This document shows positions 1 through 11,611 of a DNA stretch of 64,000 bases, one piece after another. The position numbers were made by a program, and so were the translations under genes. The stretch comes from Amycolatopsis sp. NBRC 101858. Its GTDB lineage: Bacteria; Actinomycetota; Actinomycetes; Mycobacteriales; Pseudonocardiaceae. Every line of letters begins with the position of its first letter. Position 1 is the first letter of the stretch. The stretch covers positions 2,248,681-2,312,680 of the forward strand of contig NZ_BSTD01000001.1 of assembly GCF_030269325.1 (NCBI RefSeq), given 5' to 3'. A model generated the notes under the pieces. The model was given only the letters and a program-made list of their open reading frames with translations, made no database searches and was not told the DNA's origin.

Positions 1-112
1 GCCCCTGGTAGCGCAGCACGAGCTGCTCGTACGCCTGGACATCGCCGTCCTTCGCGCGCCCGACGAGGGTCGCGTCGTCGAGCGGCGTACCGGGCTCCGC
101 GCTGGTCGTCAC
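1..112 (-). CDS. ECF-type RNA polymerase sigma factor, N-terminal fragment
   Basis: Only the first 37 codons are inside the window; the gene runs off the left edge. It starts with GTG at 112-110, preceded six bases upstream by an ideal AGGAGG ribosome site. The visible protein has a short acidic leader followed by LVGRAKDGDVQAYEQLVLRY, which is the typical opening of sigma-70 region 2 in extracytoplasmic-function sigma factors. The product would direct RNA polymerase to a stress or envelope promoter set. Subgroup and anti-sigma partner cannot be judged from this fragment. It is divergent from the csbD-like gene, with a palindrome between them. Confidence 0.75.
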   Translation of the reverse strand, partial: MTTSAEPGTPLDDATLVGRAKDGDVQAYEQLVLRYQG

Positions 113-167
113 GGCACCTCCTCGACGGGAAGACACGGAAGCGCGGAAAACGTCACGGGGTGATTGT

Positions 168-185
168 CGGTGACGTGGGTCACCG
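168..185. promoter_or_regulatory. Perfect palindrome between sigma factor and csbD genes
   Basis: CGGTGAC-GTGG-GTCACCG has perfect 7-base arms around a 4-base centre. It sits in the 160-base divergent region, about 55 bases upstream of the sigma-factor start and 90 upstream of csbD. It could be an operator for either gene. The binding protein is unknown. Confidence 0.4.
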
Positions 186-272
186 GGGCGAGTCCGTGAC
201 GATCACGCGCCCCGGTGGTCCTTGGTGCACGAGGGTGCCCCGCCGGGGCCCCGGCGGAACGGGAGGTGCGCG

Positions 273-458
273 ATGTCGCTGGGCGACAAGATCGGCAACA
301 AGGCCGAAGAGCTGGGTGGCAAGGCCAAGGAGGCGGCCGGGTCGGCCACCGGCGACGAGCAGCTGCAGGCGGAGGGCCAGGCCGACCAGGCGAAGGCCGG
401 GCTGAAAGGCGCCGTCGAGAACGTGAAGGACGCCGCGAAGGACCTCTTCAAGAAGTGA
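273..458 (+). CDS. CsbD-family general stress protein
   Basis: A 61-residue hydrophilic protein (MSLGDKIGNKAEELGGKAKE...) with the alternating Lys/Glu/Ala amphipathic pattern and GDEQLQAEGQADQAKG-type core of the CsbD family. CsbD proteins are small cytoplasmic stress proteins, under SigB control in Bacillus, with no known reaction. The ATG at 273 was chosen because GGGAGG lies just upstream and the family begins at this point; a longer in-frame ORF from 222 adds a Gly/Arg-rich stretch typical of non-coding GC-rich DNA. It converges on pyrE across a strong hairpin. Confidence 0.85.
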   Translation: MSLGDKIGNKAEELGGKAKEAAGSATGDEQLQAEGQADQAKAGLKGAVENVKDAAKDLFKK

Positions 459-467
459 GCCGGGCGG

Positions 468-492
468 CCCGGGGACCGAGGGGGTCCCCGGG
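468..492. terminator. Bidirectional terminator between csbD and pyrE
   Basis: CCCGGGGACC pairs perfectly with GGTCCCCGGG across a five-base loop, between two convergent genes. There is no U-tract, as is common for actinobacterial terminators. Confidence 0.7.
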
Positions 493-501
493 TCCGGCCG
501 A

Positions 502-1065
502 TCAGTCCAGGCCGAGGTCGTCCTTGCCGAGGACGTAGCGGTACTCCAGGCCTTCCTTCTCGATGGCCTCGCGCGCGCCGGTGTCGCGGTCGACCACCGT
601 CACCACGCCGATCACGTTCGCGCCCGCTTCACGCAGGGCCGCGACCGCTTCGAGCACGCTGCCGCCCGTCGTCGAGGTGTCCTCGACCGCCAGCACGCGC
701 TGCCCCCGGACCTCCATGCCCTCGATGCGCCGCTGCATGCCGTGTTCCTTGACGGACTTCCGGACGACGAACGCGTCGAGCACGACCCCGTCGGTCGCCG
801 CGGAGTGCAGCATCGCCAGCGCGACCGGGTCGGCGCCGAGCGTCAGCCCGCCCGCGGCGACGTAGTCCCAGTCCGCGGTGAGCTGGCGCAGCAGCTTGCC
901 GATCAGCGGTGCGGCCGCGTGGTGCAGCGTCGCGCGCCGGAGATCGATGTAGTAGTCGGCTTCCTTGCCGGACGCCAGGGTCACTTTTCCGTGCACCACG
1001 GAAAGATCGGTGACCAGCCTGGCCAGTTCGAGTTTCGCCGCTTGATCCAACCCGGGGTTCGCCAC
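502..1065 (-). CDS. pyrE: Orotate phosphoribosyltransferase
   Basis: A 187-residue type I phosphoribosyltransferase that joins orotate to PRPP to give OMP in de novo pyrimidine synthesis. The PRPP loop VLAVEDTSTTGGS (residues 124-136) is intact, as is the N-terminal region with SGKEADYYIDLR, which matches the SGxxSxYYxD substrate signature of OPRTases. Length and order match bacterial PyrE. The GTG or ATG start at 1065 lies 27 bases from the stop of the upstream ABC permease gene, so it may be read with that operon or from its own promoter. No other pyr gene is nearby, as is usual for pyrE in this group. Confidence 0.93.
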   Translation of the reverse strand: MANPGLDQAAKLELARLVTDLSVVHGKVTLASGKEADYYIDLRRATLHHAAAPLIGKLLRQLTADWDYVAAGGLTLGADPVALAMLHSAATDGVVLDAFVVRKSVKEHGMQRRIEGMEVRGQRVLAVEDTSTTGGSVLEAVAALREAGANVIGVVTVVDRDTGAREAIEKEGLEYRYVLGKDDLGLD

Positions 1066-1092
1066 GGCCGAGAGTCTTACACACGGCCGTGC

Positions 1093-3540
1093 TCACTCTC
1101 CGATGGATGTGGCGTCGACCGCACGCCCGCGCGTCGCCGCCCAGGCCGGGACGAGGATCGCGACGAGCGAGAGCACCGCGGCGATCGCGAGCACCGTCAG
1201 GTAGATCGTGATCGGCCCGGACGGCAGCAAAGATCCGCTCACCACCAGGCAGAACGGCACGATCGAGCCCGCCGCGACCAGCGTCCCGAGCAGCACCGCG
1301 ATGGTCGCGATCAGCCCGCCTTCGACGCCGGCCATCCGCAGCACCTGGCCGCGGGTGAACCCGCTCAGCCGCTGCAGCCCGAACTCGCGGCGCCGCTTGG
1401 ACGTGGCCATCACCAGCGTGTTGACGACCGAAATCACCGTGTACGCGATGATCATCCCGACGAGCAGGTAGTTGACCCACGCGCCGATCTCGTTGCCCTT
1501 CGCGTGCGCCGCGATGAGGGCGTCGCGATCACCGACCACCACCGGCATCCCGGCCGTCGCCTCGCGAAGGCGCGAAGTCAGCGTCGCCGTGTCGACGCCT
1601 TCGGCCGCCCGCACCAGCAGCTGCGGGGCGAGCCCGAGCGTCGTGTGCGGAGCCAGCAGCGACGCGGGCAGCACGAGCCGTTCGAACCCGGGTCGCTGGT
1701 TCACGACCGCGCTCACCCGCACGTCCACCGGCGTGCCGTCGCCGAGCCGCAGCGACAGCGTGTCGCCGACGTGGCGGCCGAGCTTCTCCGGCACCTCGAT
1801 GGCGTTCCCGGTCAGCTCGCTGACGCCGAGCGCGGGCCAGCCGTCGTCGTCGGAGTTCGAGTCGTACGGCTTGACGACGAACACCGTGCTCGTGACGTAC
1901 TCCGACGCGCCGGCGACCCCCGGCACCGCGGCGACCCGGCCGAGCACCGACGGGTCCAGCCCGCCCGGCCCGGCGACGACGGCGTCCGCCCGCAGGTCCT
2001 CGGTGTAAGCCTGGTTGGAGACGGCTTCCTGGGTGGTTTGCAGGTAGATGTTGGCGGTCGCGATGCCGACCGCGAGCATGATCGGGGTGACCGCGCCCGC
2101 CGTCCGGACCGCACCGACGCGGGTGTTGAGCAGCGCGACCCGGCCGGTGACGCCGCTGACGGCCTGGACCGGCCAGCGCAGCAGCATCGCCGTCACCTTC
2201 GTGACGCCCGGGCTGATCGCCGCGAGCCCGAACGCCCACAGCATCACCGCGGGGCCGGCCGTGCTGGCCGCGACCGGGCCGGTCATCACGGCGACCGTGA
2301 CGATCGCCAGCGCCGTCCCACCGGCGAAGCACAGGATCGCGGTGATCACCCGGATCGGCGTCAGCCAGCGGCGCTCGACGGCGGCTTCCGCCAGCGCCTC
2401 GGTCGGGCGGACCTTCGAGGCCCGCCGTCCGGCGACGAAAGAAGCGGCGATGACGGCGAGCAGCGACGCGCCCGCGGCGACCGTCGCCGGGAGCCAGCCT
2501 TGCTCGAACTCCAGCACGTCCGGCACGACGTGGTTGGCCGCGAGCTCGCCGAACAGCCACTTCCCGAGCACCGGGCCGAGCACGACCGCGACGGCCACCG
2601 CGAGCACGCCGACGACCAGCGCCTCGCCGAGGACCATCCGCCGCAGCTGGCGCGGCGTCGTGCCGATCGCGCGCAGCAGCGCGAGTTCGCGCTGGCGCTG
2701 CTGGGTCGACAGGGTGAGCGTGCCCGCGACGACGAACACCATGACCATCGCCGACAGCCCGCCGGAGACGGCGGCCAGGACGATGAGGTTCTCGCCGCTC
2801 TTGCTCACCTCGGGGAACTCGAGGAGACCGCGGTCTGACCCGGTCGTCACGATCCCGGCGTCCCCGACGGCCGCCGTCACCGCGGCGACGTCACCGCCGA
2901 AGACCCCGATCGCGTCGTACTGGCCCGGGTGCCCGGAGAGCTTCGAAGCGTCCGAAGCGGAGAAGAACAGCGCGGAGTCCCGCATGGCCTGCGGCGCCTC
3001 GGCGATGCCGGAGATCCGGTATTCGCCAACGCTGCCGTGGGCGGCGACCGGCAGCTTGTCCCCGATCGCGAGCCCGAGCCCGGCGTCGACGACGACTTCG
3101 CCCGGCTTCGGCGCTTCGCCCTTCAGCGTGTACGGCGTCAGGGCGGCGGAGTCCCACGCGTGCCCGAGAGCGCTCGCGGCGCCGGCCTGCGCCGGGAAGC
3201 TGACCTCGCCGACGACGTTCGTGACGCCGGGGACCGCGCGCAGGCGGTCGGCCAGCGAGGCGTCGACGCGGACACGCTCGGGCAGCGTCGCGTTCTTGAA
3301 CTTGTGCTTGTCGTCGGGGTCGAGGGTCGCCGGGTCCTCCTTGGGCACCGCAAACGTTTGCTGCCCGCCGACGACGATCGGCGCGGCGGCCAGCCGCTGC
3401 ACCGGCGTCTCGGACCGGATGCCCGTCTCCATCAGGCCACCGCACGCCGAGACGATCAGCGCGCCGAAGAACACGGCGACGAACGTCGCCAGGAAGGCCC
3501 CCTTGCGCAGGCGGAGGGTCCGGAGGGCGAGGGAGAACAT
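1093..3540 (-). CDS. ABC transporter permease, FtsX/MacB type
   Basis: An 815-residue membrane protein with the layout of actinobacterial FtsX-like permeases: an N-terminal membrane helix (about residues 10-32), a large extracellular domain, three helices (about 260-375), two central helices (about 395-450), a second extracellular domain, and three C-terminal helices (about 690-805). Two FtsX modules flank the cytoplasmic side. Such permeases act mechanically with a MacB-type ATPase to export or release lipoproteins, peptides or drugs; the substrate is unknown here. Its ATG overlaps the stop codon of the ATPase gene by one base (TGATG), so the two are translationally coupled. Confidence 0.88.
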   Translation of the reverse strand: MFSLALRTLRLRKGAFLATFVAVFFGALIVSACGGLMETGIRSETPVQRLAAAPIVVGGQQTFAVPKEDPATLDPDDKHKFKNATLPERVRVDASLADRLRAVPGVTNVVGEVSFPAQAGAASALGHAWDSAALTPYTLKGEAPKPGEVVVDAGLGLAIGDKLPVAAHGSVGEYRISGIAEAPQAMRDSALFFSASDASKLSGHPGQYDAIGVFGGDVAAVTAAVGDAGIVTTGSDRGLLEFPEVSKSGENLIVLAAVSGGLSAMVMVFVVAGTLTLSTQQRQRELALLRAIGTTPRQLRRMVLGEALVVGVLAVAVAVVLGPVLGKWLFGELAANHVVPDVLEFEQGWLPATVAAGASLLAVIAASFVAGRRASKVRPTEALAEAAVERRWLTPIRVITAILCFAGGTALAIVTVAVMTGPVAASTAGPAVMLWAFGLAAISPGVTKVTAMLLRWPVQAVSGVTGRVALLNTRVGAVRTAGAVTPIMLAVGIATANIYLQTTQEAVSNQAYTEDLRADAVVAGPGGLDPSVLGRVAAVPGVAGASEYVTSTVFVVKPYDSNSDDDGWPALGVSELTGNAIEVPEKLGRHVGDTLSLRLGDGTPVDVRVSAVVNQRPGFERLVLPASLLAPHTTLGLAPQLLVRAAEGVDTATLTSRLREATAGMPVVVGDRDALIAAHAKGNEIGAWVNYLLVGMIIAYTVISVVNTLVMATSKRRREFGLQRLSGFTRGQVLRMAGVEGGLIATIAVLLGTLVAAGSIVPFCLVVSGSLLPSGPITIYLTVLAIAAVLSLVAILVPAWAATRGRAVDATSIGE

Positions 3541-4301
3541 CAGGCCTGCACCGCCATCCGGTCCCAGGCACCCAGGTGGGTCATCCGCTCGGCGACGGCG
3601 GCCGCGGTCGGCCGGGCGAGCCGGCCGGCGATGCGGCCGTCGGCCAGGAACACGACCTCGTCGGCATAGGACGCGGCGACCGGGTCGTGCGTCACCATGA
3701 TCACCGTCTGGCCCGACGCCCGGACGGACTCACGCAGCAGGCCGAGCACGTCGGCGGCGGTGCGGGTGTCGAGCGCGCCGGTCGGTTCGTCGGCGAAGAG
3801 CACGGCCGGGTCGGTGACCAGGGCCCGCGCGATCGCGACGCGCTGCTGCTGCCCGCCGGAGAGCTGCCCGGGCAGGTGCTTGCGGCGCCCGTCGAGCCCG
3901 ACGTGCTTGAGGATCCGCGCCACCAGCCGCTTGTCGGGGCGCTTGCCGGCCAGCTGCAGCGGCAGCACGACGTTCTGCTCGACCGTCAGCGCCGAGAGCA
4001 GGTTGAACGCCTGGAAGACGAAGCCGACGCGGTCGCGCCGCAGCTTCGTCAGGTACGTCTCGCTCTTGCCGTCGAGGTCCTGGCCGTCGAGCACGACGCG
4101 GCCCGACGTCGGCCGGTCGAGCCCGGCCGCGCAGTGCAGGAACGTGCTCTTGCCCGACCCGGACGGGCCCATCACCGCCGTGAACCCGCCCCGCGGGAAC
4201 GAGATCGAGACCCCGTCCAGCGCGACCACGCCTTCGCCGTACTCCTTGCGCACGGCCTCCAGCCGGACCGCGTCGGCTGCCTCGTGCCACCCAGTTGTCA
4301 T
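3540..4301 (-). CDS. ABC transporter ATP-binding protein (MacB/LolD type)
   Basis: A 253-residue ATPase with Walker [10 protein letters not shown] (45-53), Q-loop, signature LSGGQQQR (147-154), Walker B AVLFADEP (166-173) and switch His in VTHDP. It powers the FtsX-type permease encoded immediately downstream and coupled to it. No useful ribosome site precedes the ATG. Instead TAGCGT lies exactly seven bases upstream (4314-4309), suggesting a leaderless transcript. A palindrome about 60 bases upstream may be an operator, consistent with the usual control of such exporters by a two-component or TetR regulator, which is not encoded nearby. Confidence 0.92.
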   Translation of the reverse strand: MTTGWHEAADAVRLEAVRKEYGEGVVALDGVSISFPRGGFTAVMGPSGSGKSTFLHCAAGLDRPTSGRVVLDGQDLDGKSETYLTKLRRDRVGFVFQAFNLLSALTVEQNVVLPLQLAGKRPDKRLVARILKHVGLDGRRKHLPGQLSGGQQQRVAIARALVTDPAVLFADEPTGALDTRTAADVLGLLRESVRASGQTVIMVTHDPVAASYADEVVFLADGRIAGRLARPTAAAVAERMTHLGAWDRMAVQA

Positions 4302-4360
4302 GGGGAAAACGCTAGGGAGGAAGCCCGCCGGCCACCCTGGTGCGCACGCGCGTCTTCGAG

Positions 4361-4376
4361 GTAGGGACAGCCCTAC
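4361..4376. promoter_or_regulatory. Candidate operator upstream of the ABC exporter
   Basis: GTAGGG-ACAG-CCCTAC has perfect six-base arms. It ends at the stop codon of the SDR gene and lies 60 bases upstream of the ABC ATPase start, at or just upstream of the expected -35 region. The binding protein is unknown. Confidence 0.5.
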
Positions 4377-5210
4377 TCAGGTGCGGCCCTTGCCGCCGAA
4401 ACCGCCGCTGATCCGGCGCAGCACCGCGCGCGGCAGCAGCCCGCCGATCGCGACGACGGCCTTGTACTGCAGGCTCGGCACCGAGATCACCTTGCCGCGG
4501 CGCAGGTCCGCCAGCGCCTCGCCGACCACCTGTTCGACACCCAGCCAGGCGATTTTCGGGCCCGGTTTGCCGATCCCGGCCCGCTGGTGGAACTCGGTCG
4601 CCGTGAAACCCGGGCAGAGGGCCATCATCCGGACGCCCTTGGGCAGCGACGCGGCGATGCCTTCGGTGAACGACGTGACCCAGTTCTTGCTGGCCGTGTA
4701 CGTCGAACCGCGGCCGCTGAAGAACCCCGCGACGCTGCTGACCTGGATGATCTCGCCGCGGCCGCGTTCGATCATGCCGGGCAGCACGGCCCGCGTCAGC
4801 CGCAGCACGGCGGTGACGTTGACGTCGAGCTGGCGCTGCAGCGCGTCCGGCGGGATCGTCCAGAAGTCACCGTTCAGCCCGAACCCGGCGTTGTTCACGA
4901 GCAGGTCGACCGGGCCGGCGGCGAGCCGCTCCTCGACCGCCGTCCGTCCGTCCACTTCGGACAGGTCAGCGGGGAGCACCTCGACGCCGACGCCGTGCTT
5001 TTCCCGCAGCTCGGCGGCGTAGGCCTCCAGCCGCGTGGTGTCGCGGGCGACGAGGACGAGGTCGTACTTCTCGGCGGCGAGCGTGCGCGCGAACTGCGCG
5101 CCGATGCCCGCGGTGGCCCCGGTGATCACGGCAGTGTGACTTCCGGGGCTTCGCCCCGGGCCGGGGGCTCCGCCACCCGGACCCCCGACAGAGAAGTTGG
5201 TGGTGGTCAT
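4377..5210 (-). CDS. Short-chain dehydrogenase/reductase
   Basis: A 277-residue classical SDR oxidoreductase. The NAD(P) motif TGATAGIG is at residues 30-37, NNAG follows the fourth strand, and the catalytic YxxxK appears as YTASK. The sequence resembles the DltE/YqjQ-type SDRs that act on ketone or fatty-acyl substrates, but substrate cannot be read from motifs. An unusual Gly/Pro-rich N-terminal tail of about 24 residues precedes the Rossmann fold, so the true start may be internal. A 19-base palindrome abuts the start codon and contains TATCGT eight bases upstream, which suggests repression of a leaderless promoter. Confidence 0.88.
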   Translation of the reverse strand: MTTTNFSVGGPGGGAPGPGRSPGSHTAVITGATAGIGAQFARTLAAEKYDLVLVARDTTRLEAYAAELREKHGVGVEVLPADLSEVDGRTAVEERLAAGPVDLLVNNAGFGLNGDFWTIPPDALQRQLDVNVTAVLRLTRAVLPGMIERGRGEIIQVSSVAGFFSGRGSTYTASKNWVTSFTEGIAASLPKGVRMMALCPGFTATEFHQRAGIGKPGPKIAWLGVEQVVGEALADLRRGKVISVPSLQYKAVVAIGGLLPRAVLRRISGGFGGKGRT

Positions 5211-5229
5211 GTGGGTGAACGATACCCAC
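5211..5229. promoter_or_regulatory. Operator-like palindrome at the SDR start
   Basis: GTGGGT-GAACGAT-ACCCAC has perfect six-base arms and directly abuts the SDR start codon. On the minus strand its centre contains TATCGT, a possible -10 element eight bases upstream of the ATG. A repressor bound here would block the SDR promoter, and it also lies 53 bases upstream of the divergent secreted-protein gene. Confidence 0.55.
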
Positions 5230-5281
5230 AGGTCAGGGCCTCCGCGTGCAGCTGTTTCGCCCTCGGGTTATCGTCCCGATC

Positions 5282-5968
5282 ATGGGTAAGCACAGCAGGC
5301 GCAAGAGCGGCTACCTGCCCAAGATCGCCGCCGGCGCGGCGCCCGTGGCCCTCCTGTTCGCGGCCCCCGCGGCGGCGCTCGCGGCCCCGGCCGAACTCAC
5401 CCTGCCCCTCGACCACCGGCACACCACCACGCTCGACAGCGACGGCGACACGCTCTCCGCGAGCCGCCGCGACGTCGTCGTCAAGCAGCTCGGCGACGCC
5501 CGGCTCGCGTCCGACCTCACCGAGGCCGTCGCCACGCGCGGCGACCGCGCGGGTGTCCTCGAACGGTCCCACCAGGGCGTCTGGCTCGCCAAGGGCGTCG
5601 ACGTCCTGAGCGAGAACGCCGAGCAGCTCGACGCGGGGCTGTTCGCGGGAGACCTCACCGGCGGGGTCGCCGCCCGCCACTCGTCCGGCCAGGCCGTCGA
5701 CCTCGGGCAGCTGGGCGCGGTCGGGACGGCGTCCGAGCTCCACGCGGTCGGCAGCCTTTCCGGCGACCTCGACCTGCGGCAGACGCACGAGCTGGGCGGT
5801 CAGCTGGGACCGGCGTCCGGCCTGGTCAGAACGTCCCTGAGCGACTCGTCGGGCTCGTTCAGCGGCGACCTCGAGGTCGACCACGTCGTCCACGTCCAGG
5901 GCGGCACGACGTCGCTGCGCGGCACCCTGGCGGTCAGCGTGCTCGACCAGCCGGTGCTCGACCTCTAG
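5282..5968 (+). CDS. Secreted protein of unknown function
   Basis: A 228-residue protein with a clear Sec signal: a basic N-terminus (MGKHSRRKSGY), a hydrophobic stretch and an AxA-type cleavage region near residues 28-36. The mature part is rich in Asp, Leu, Ser and Gly with repeated short hydrophobic/acidic stretches (LSGDLDL, SGSFSGDLEV) and no recognised domain or cysteines. The ATG at 5282 is preferred over one 36 bases upstream because it begins the signal peptide and has TATCGT seven bases upstream, fitting a leaderless transcript. The stop codon overlaps that of the convergent gene in the shared bases CTAG. Confidence 0.7.
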   Translation: MGKHSRRKSGYLPKIAAGAAPVALLFAAPAAALAAPAELTLPLDHRHTTTLDSDGDTLSASRRDVVVKQLGDARLASDLTEAVATRGDRAGVLERSHQGVWLAKGVDVLSENAEQLDAGLFAGDLTGGVAARHSSGQAVDLGQLGAVGTASELHAVGSLSGDLDLRQTHELGGQLGPASGLVRTSLSDSSGSFSGDLEVDHVVHVQGGTTSLRGTLAVSVLDQPVLDL

Positions 5969-6723
5969 TCCTGCGCCGGCGGGTCCACGGGCTGGTGCTG
6001 GACCGGCGTCCCGGCGGCCGGGGTCGGCGGGGTGCTGCCGGCGGACGGGATGGGCGCGCTCGCCTGGTGGCGGCCCGCGTCGTAGTCCTCGTCGAACGGG
6101 TCGACGATGTCCGCGATCTCGCCGAGGTCGCGCAGCAGCCGCTCGAGCCGCGACGGGCCGGCGGTCGGGACGACGCTGGCGAGCACCCACTCGGCCTCGA
6201 GCCAGGCCACGCCGACGTCGCCGCCGAGCTGGTCCGCGGCGTCGACGAGCTCCTGGGTGATCACCGCGCGGGCCCCGTCGGCGTCGTCGGCGAAGGCGTA
6301 GCGCGAGCCGATCGGGCCGAGCATCTCGGGCATGTCCGCGCGCTGGAACGGCACGCTGGACAGCCACATCTCGATCGGGATCCGGTGCTTCTTGTTGCAG
6401 CGCACGGCGACCACGACCGCCGGGATCTGCCCCTCGGACTCGATGTCGAAGATGAACACGGGACGGCGGCCGTCGGAGGTGAAGGTCGAACCCGCGACGA
6501 CGTTCACGGCGGCGTCCGCGCCGAAGTAGCCGATCGCGCCGTTGGACCACTGCTGCGGCAGCCGTTCGTCCTCCTCGACGAACTGCCAGCCGCGCAACTG
6601 CGCCCAGCGCATTCGCTCGCGGTTGCGCGAGCCCTCCTTCGCCCGGTCGGCCGCGAGCAGCCCCAGCCCCGCCACCAGCGCGACGGCGGCGATGACGAAC
6701 CAGATCCACGCCGGAATACCCAC
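5965..6723 (-). CDS. Membrane-anchored protein of unknown function
   Basis: From the GTG at 6723 this gives a protein of 252 residues with one N-terminal membrane helix (WIWFVIAAVALVAGLGLLAA), then a basic stretch and a soluble cytoplasmic domain containing Trp-rich and Phe-rich strands (WQFVEEDERLPQQW, GRRPVFIFDIES). The C-terminus is Pro/Ala/Thr-rich. I do not recognise the family; similar helix-plus-soluble-domain proteins are common in Pseudonocardiaceae. The reading frame is open up to 6837, where another GTG occurs, so the start is uncertain; neither has a good ribosome site. It ends convergently, overlapping the secreted-protein gene by four bases. Confidence 0.6.
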   Translation of the reverse strand: MGIPAWIWFVIAAVALVAGLGLLAADRAKEGSRNRERMRWAQLRGWQFVEEDERLPQQWSNGAIGYFGADAAVNVVAGSTFTSDGRRPVFIFDIESEGQIPAVVVAVRCNKKHRIPIEMWLSSVPFQRADMPEMLGPIGSRYAFADDADGARAVITQELVDAADQLGGDVGVAWLEAEWVLASVVPTAGPSRLERLLRDLGEIADIVDPFDEDYDAGRHQASAPIPSAGSTPPTPAAGTPVQHQPVDPPAQD

Positions 6724-6859
6724 GACGTGCAGGGTATCGCCTGCTACGCCGAAGAGATGATGGCCGGTACCCGTGTCGCCGGGCCCGTTCGGACCAATTC
6801 CCCGTTCCCGGGTCGACAAATCGCTATCTCCGGCCACTTTGGACGGCCGGTGAACGCCA

Positions 6860-6903
6860 GGAGGGGCACCCCGTGGACGTCGTGTCCAGGAAGGTGCCCC
6901 TCC
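6860..6903 (-). terminator. clpB terminator hairpin
   Basis: GGAGGGGCACC pairs perfectly with GGTGCCCCTCC around a 22-base loop, starting 12 bases past the clpB stop codon. The loop itself can fold further (TGGAC/GTCCA). Confidence 0.65.
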
Positions 6904-6915
6904 GCTCGGTGAACT

Positions 6916-9510
<2,595 letters not shown>

Positions 9511-9590
9511 CCCTCACCTCATGCTCGATACTTCAAAAGTCCTGGTGACAGGCCTGACCGTGACCTGACACTATCCTTAACGCACGAAAA

Positions 9591-9611
9591 CTTGAGTCTG
9601 TTCCGCTCAAC
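9591..9611. promoter_or_regulatory. HspR operator (HAIR) upstream of clpB
   Basis: CTTGAGT-N7-GCTCAAC matches 12 of 14 positions of the HspR-associated inverted repeat CTTGAGT-N7-ACTCAAG. It overlaps the last codon region of the upstream MFS gene and lies 81 bases before the clpB start, where the clpB promoter is expected (TAAGGAT follows on the minus strand). Confidence 0.8.
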
Positions 9612-10794
9612 TCTGACCGGGTGCGACGGCGTCGGCGGGCAACCGCGATCCGAGCATCCCGAGCCCGGCCACGGCGAGGCCCGCACACGCCCCGACCAGC
9701 ACCCAGGGTAACCAGTCGGCCACCGAGAACAACGCCACCACGGCGGGCGCGAGGACCTGCGCCATGGTGAACGCGTACTGGTACGCAGCGAGATAACGGC
9801 CGCGGGCCATCGGAGGTGCCGCGGCCTCGGCGAGAGCACCCGAACGCGGGCCGAAGACCAGGTCACCGGCGGCGAAGATCAGCGTCGACGCCAGCAGGTA
9901 GGCCACCCGCCAGCCGTCGGGCACGAGCAGCACGCCGAGGCTGACCAGGCACCACGCGGCGAACAGCGCCGAGCCCGCGCGCATCGCCGTGATCCGGCTC
10001 AGGTGGGCGGTGAGCCGGAGCGCGAGCGTGCCGCCGACGCTGGTCAGCACGGTCAGCAGGGCCAGGATCGCGCCGGGCAGCCAGGCCGGGCCGTGCATCC
10101 GGTCGAGCACGAACACCGGCGTGCCGATCAGGAAGAACTCGAGCGAGAGGCCGAACAGGCCGCTGAAGAGGATCAGGGCGAGGTACGGCCGGTCGCGCAG
10201 CACCTTGACCGACCGTTCGCAGTGCCGCCGGTGCGGCCGCGCGAGCCGGACGAACACGGCGAGGATCGACGCGGCCACGAAGAACGTCGCGACGTCGAGG
10301 AGGAGCGCGATCCGGTAGCCGCCCGCGCCGAGCCAGGTCAGCAACGCCCCCGCGACGAGCCCGCCGAGGCCGAAGCAGCCGGCCCGCACCATCCCCACCT
10401 CGGCGAACGGCCGATCCTTCGGGACGTCCCCCGCGACGTCGGCGATGAGCACGAACAGGGAGCTGTAGAACAGCTGCTGGCCGGCGGCGAGCAGGACCGC
10501 GGCGGCCACCACCGGGCCCACGCCGTCGGCGAGCAGGTACGCGACCGCGCCGGCGGCCTGCAGCAGCTGGGCGCCGATGACCACGACCCGCGGCCCGACG
10601 CGGTCCACGAGCCGGCCGGCCAGCGGCGGCACGACGAGCCCGCCGACGGTACCGAGCGTGACGGCCGTCCCGGCCACCGCGAGCGGCACGCCGACCACCT
10701 GCGTCACGTAGACCAGTGCCAAGGGGAGGAAAAGACCCGAGCCGAAGTTGTCGGTTCCCAGCGCGCACAGCAGCGCCACCCGGCTACGCGTCAC
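9607..10794 (-). CDS. MFS transporter
   Basis: A 395-residue, roughly 12-helix major facilitator protein. It carries the loop 2-3 motif GRLVDRVGPR (a form of GxLaDrxGrR) and has a basic cytoplasmic middle loop (LARPHRRHCER). It resembles actinobacterial drug or metabolite exporters; substrate unknown. The start is GTG at 10794, as the first membrane helix begins directly after it. It lies upstream of clpB in the same orientation, and the clpB operator overlaps its stop codon, so clpB is controlled separately. A MarR gene ends 100 bases upstream in the same orientation and could be its regulator. Confidence 0.8.
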   Translation of the reverse strand: MTRSRVALLCALGTDNFGSGLFLPLALVYVTQVVGVPLAVAGTAVTLGTVGGLVVPPLAGRLVDRVGPRVVVIGAQLLQAAGAVAYLLADGVGPVVAAAVLLAAGQQLFYSSLFVLIADVAGDVPKDRPFAEVGMVRAGCFGLGGLVAGALLTWLGAGGYRIALLLDVATFFVAASILAVFVRLARPHRRHCERSVKVLRDRPYLALILFSGLFGLSLEFFLIGTPVFVLDRMHGPAWLPGAILALLTVLTSVGGTLALRLTAHLSRITAMRAGSALFAAWCLVSLGVLLVPDGWRVAYLLASTLIFAAGDLVFGPRSGALAEAAAPPMARGRYLAAYQYAFTMAQVLAPAVVALFSVADWLPWVLVGACAGLAVAGLGMLGSRLPADAVAPGQS

Positions 10795-10894
10795 CCTTCG
10801 ACGTTAACTCCCTGGCACACCGCCAAGTCAGGACCGAACGGAGACATTCCTGCGGGCCCGATGCCACTGGCGGTGTTCTCGCGGCGTCAGTGCG

Positions 10895-11380
10895 TCACTT
10901 GGTCGTGTCGGCCAAGCAGGCGGCGCTGCCGAGCGCGCGGCGGAGGTCGGCGTTCATCTCGGCGAGCCGGCCGATGAGGTCGGTGACGCGCTCGTCGTCC
11001 CAGCCGCCGAGCGCCTGCTCCATGAACTCCAGGTAGTTGGCGCGCCAGCGGGCGAGCTCTTCCCGGCCCTTCTCGGACACGCTCACCAGGGACGCGCGGC
11101 CGTCTTCCGGCGCGGGACGGCGGTCGACCAGCCCGGCCGCGGACAGCTGCGTGATCTGCCTGCTGACCACCGACAGGTCGACGAACCGGCGTTTGGCCAG
11201 CTCGGACGGCCTGGCTTCGCCGTTCTTCGCGAGGTCGGACAGCAGCATCGCGGCCGCCGGGTGCAACCCCGGCTGGTCCTGCCAGGCCTGCATGATCCAG
11301 GCGTGCTGGAGCTGCGACGCGGTCTTCAGCTCGCGCATGAGCTCGACCCGGACGTCGTCGCCGGTGTCGTCGAAGCCCAT
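10895..11380 (-). CDS. MarR-family transcriptional regulator
   Basis: A 161-residue winged-helix regulator. The core HTH and wing read RPSELAKRRFVDLSVVSRQITQL...GLVDRRPAPEDGRASLVSVSEKG, the standard MarR recognition helix and DxR wing. MarR proteins are dimeric repressors released by phenolic ligands or oxidants. The start follows AGGAGGG. A perfect palindrome 24 bases upstream of its start suggests autoregulation, and the downstream MFS gene in the same direction is a likely target. Confidence 0.9.
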   Translation of the reverse strand: MGFDDTGDDVRVELMRELKTASQLQHAWIMQAWQDQPGLHPAAAMLLSDLAKNGEARPSELAKRRFVDLSVVSRQITQLSAAGLVDRRPAPEDGRASLVSVSEKGREELARWRANYLEFMEQALGGWDDERVTDLIGRLAEMNADLRRALGSAACLADTTK

Positions 11381-11403
11381 CGGACCCTCCTGCCACAGCT
11401 ATT

Positions 11404-11420
11404 ACTTGTGCAATACAAGT
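11404..11420. promoter_or_regulatory. MarR operator
   Basis: ACTTGT-GCAAT-ACAAGT has perfect six-base arms, an AT-rich site in GC-rich DNA and the usual 17-base length for MarR proteins. It lies between the MarR gene and the coupled ORF ahead of the first flavohemoglobin gene, so both may be affected. Confidence 0.75.
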
Positions 11421-11611
11421 TTATTGCCCATCGCTTGCGCGAGCAAGGATCACCCTGGTGAGGTCGCCCACGCCGTGACCGGACGCAGTACACCCGGTCG
11501 GAGCAACAATGCAGGCAAAAGGGCGGTCGACAGCTACCCTGCGGACGGGCCCGCGCGAGGCCCCGAAGAGTGACGAGGTGGACGTGGTGACGAAGGAGCG
11601 AGGAGGCGGCT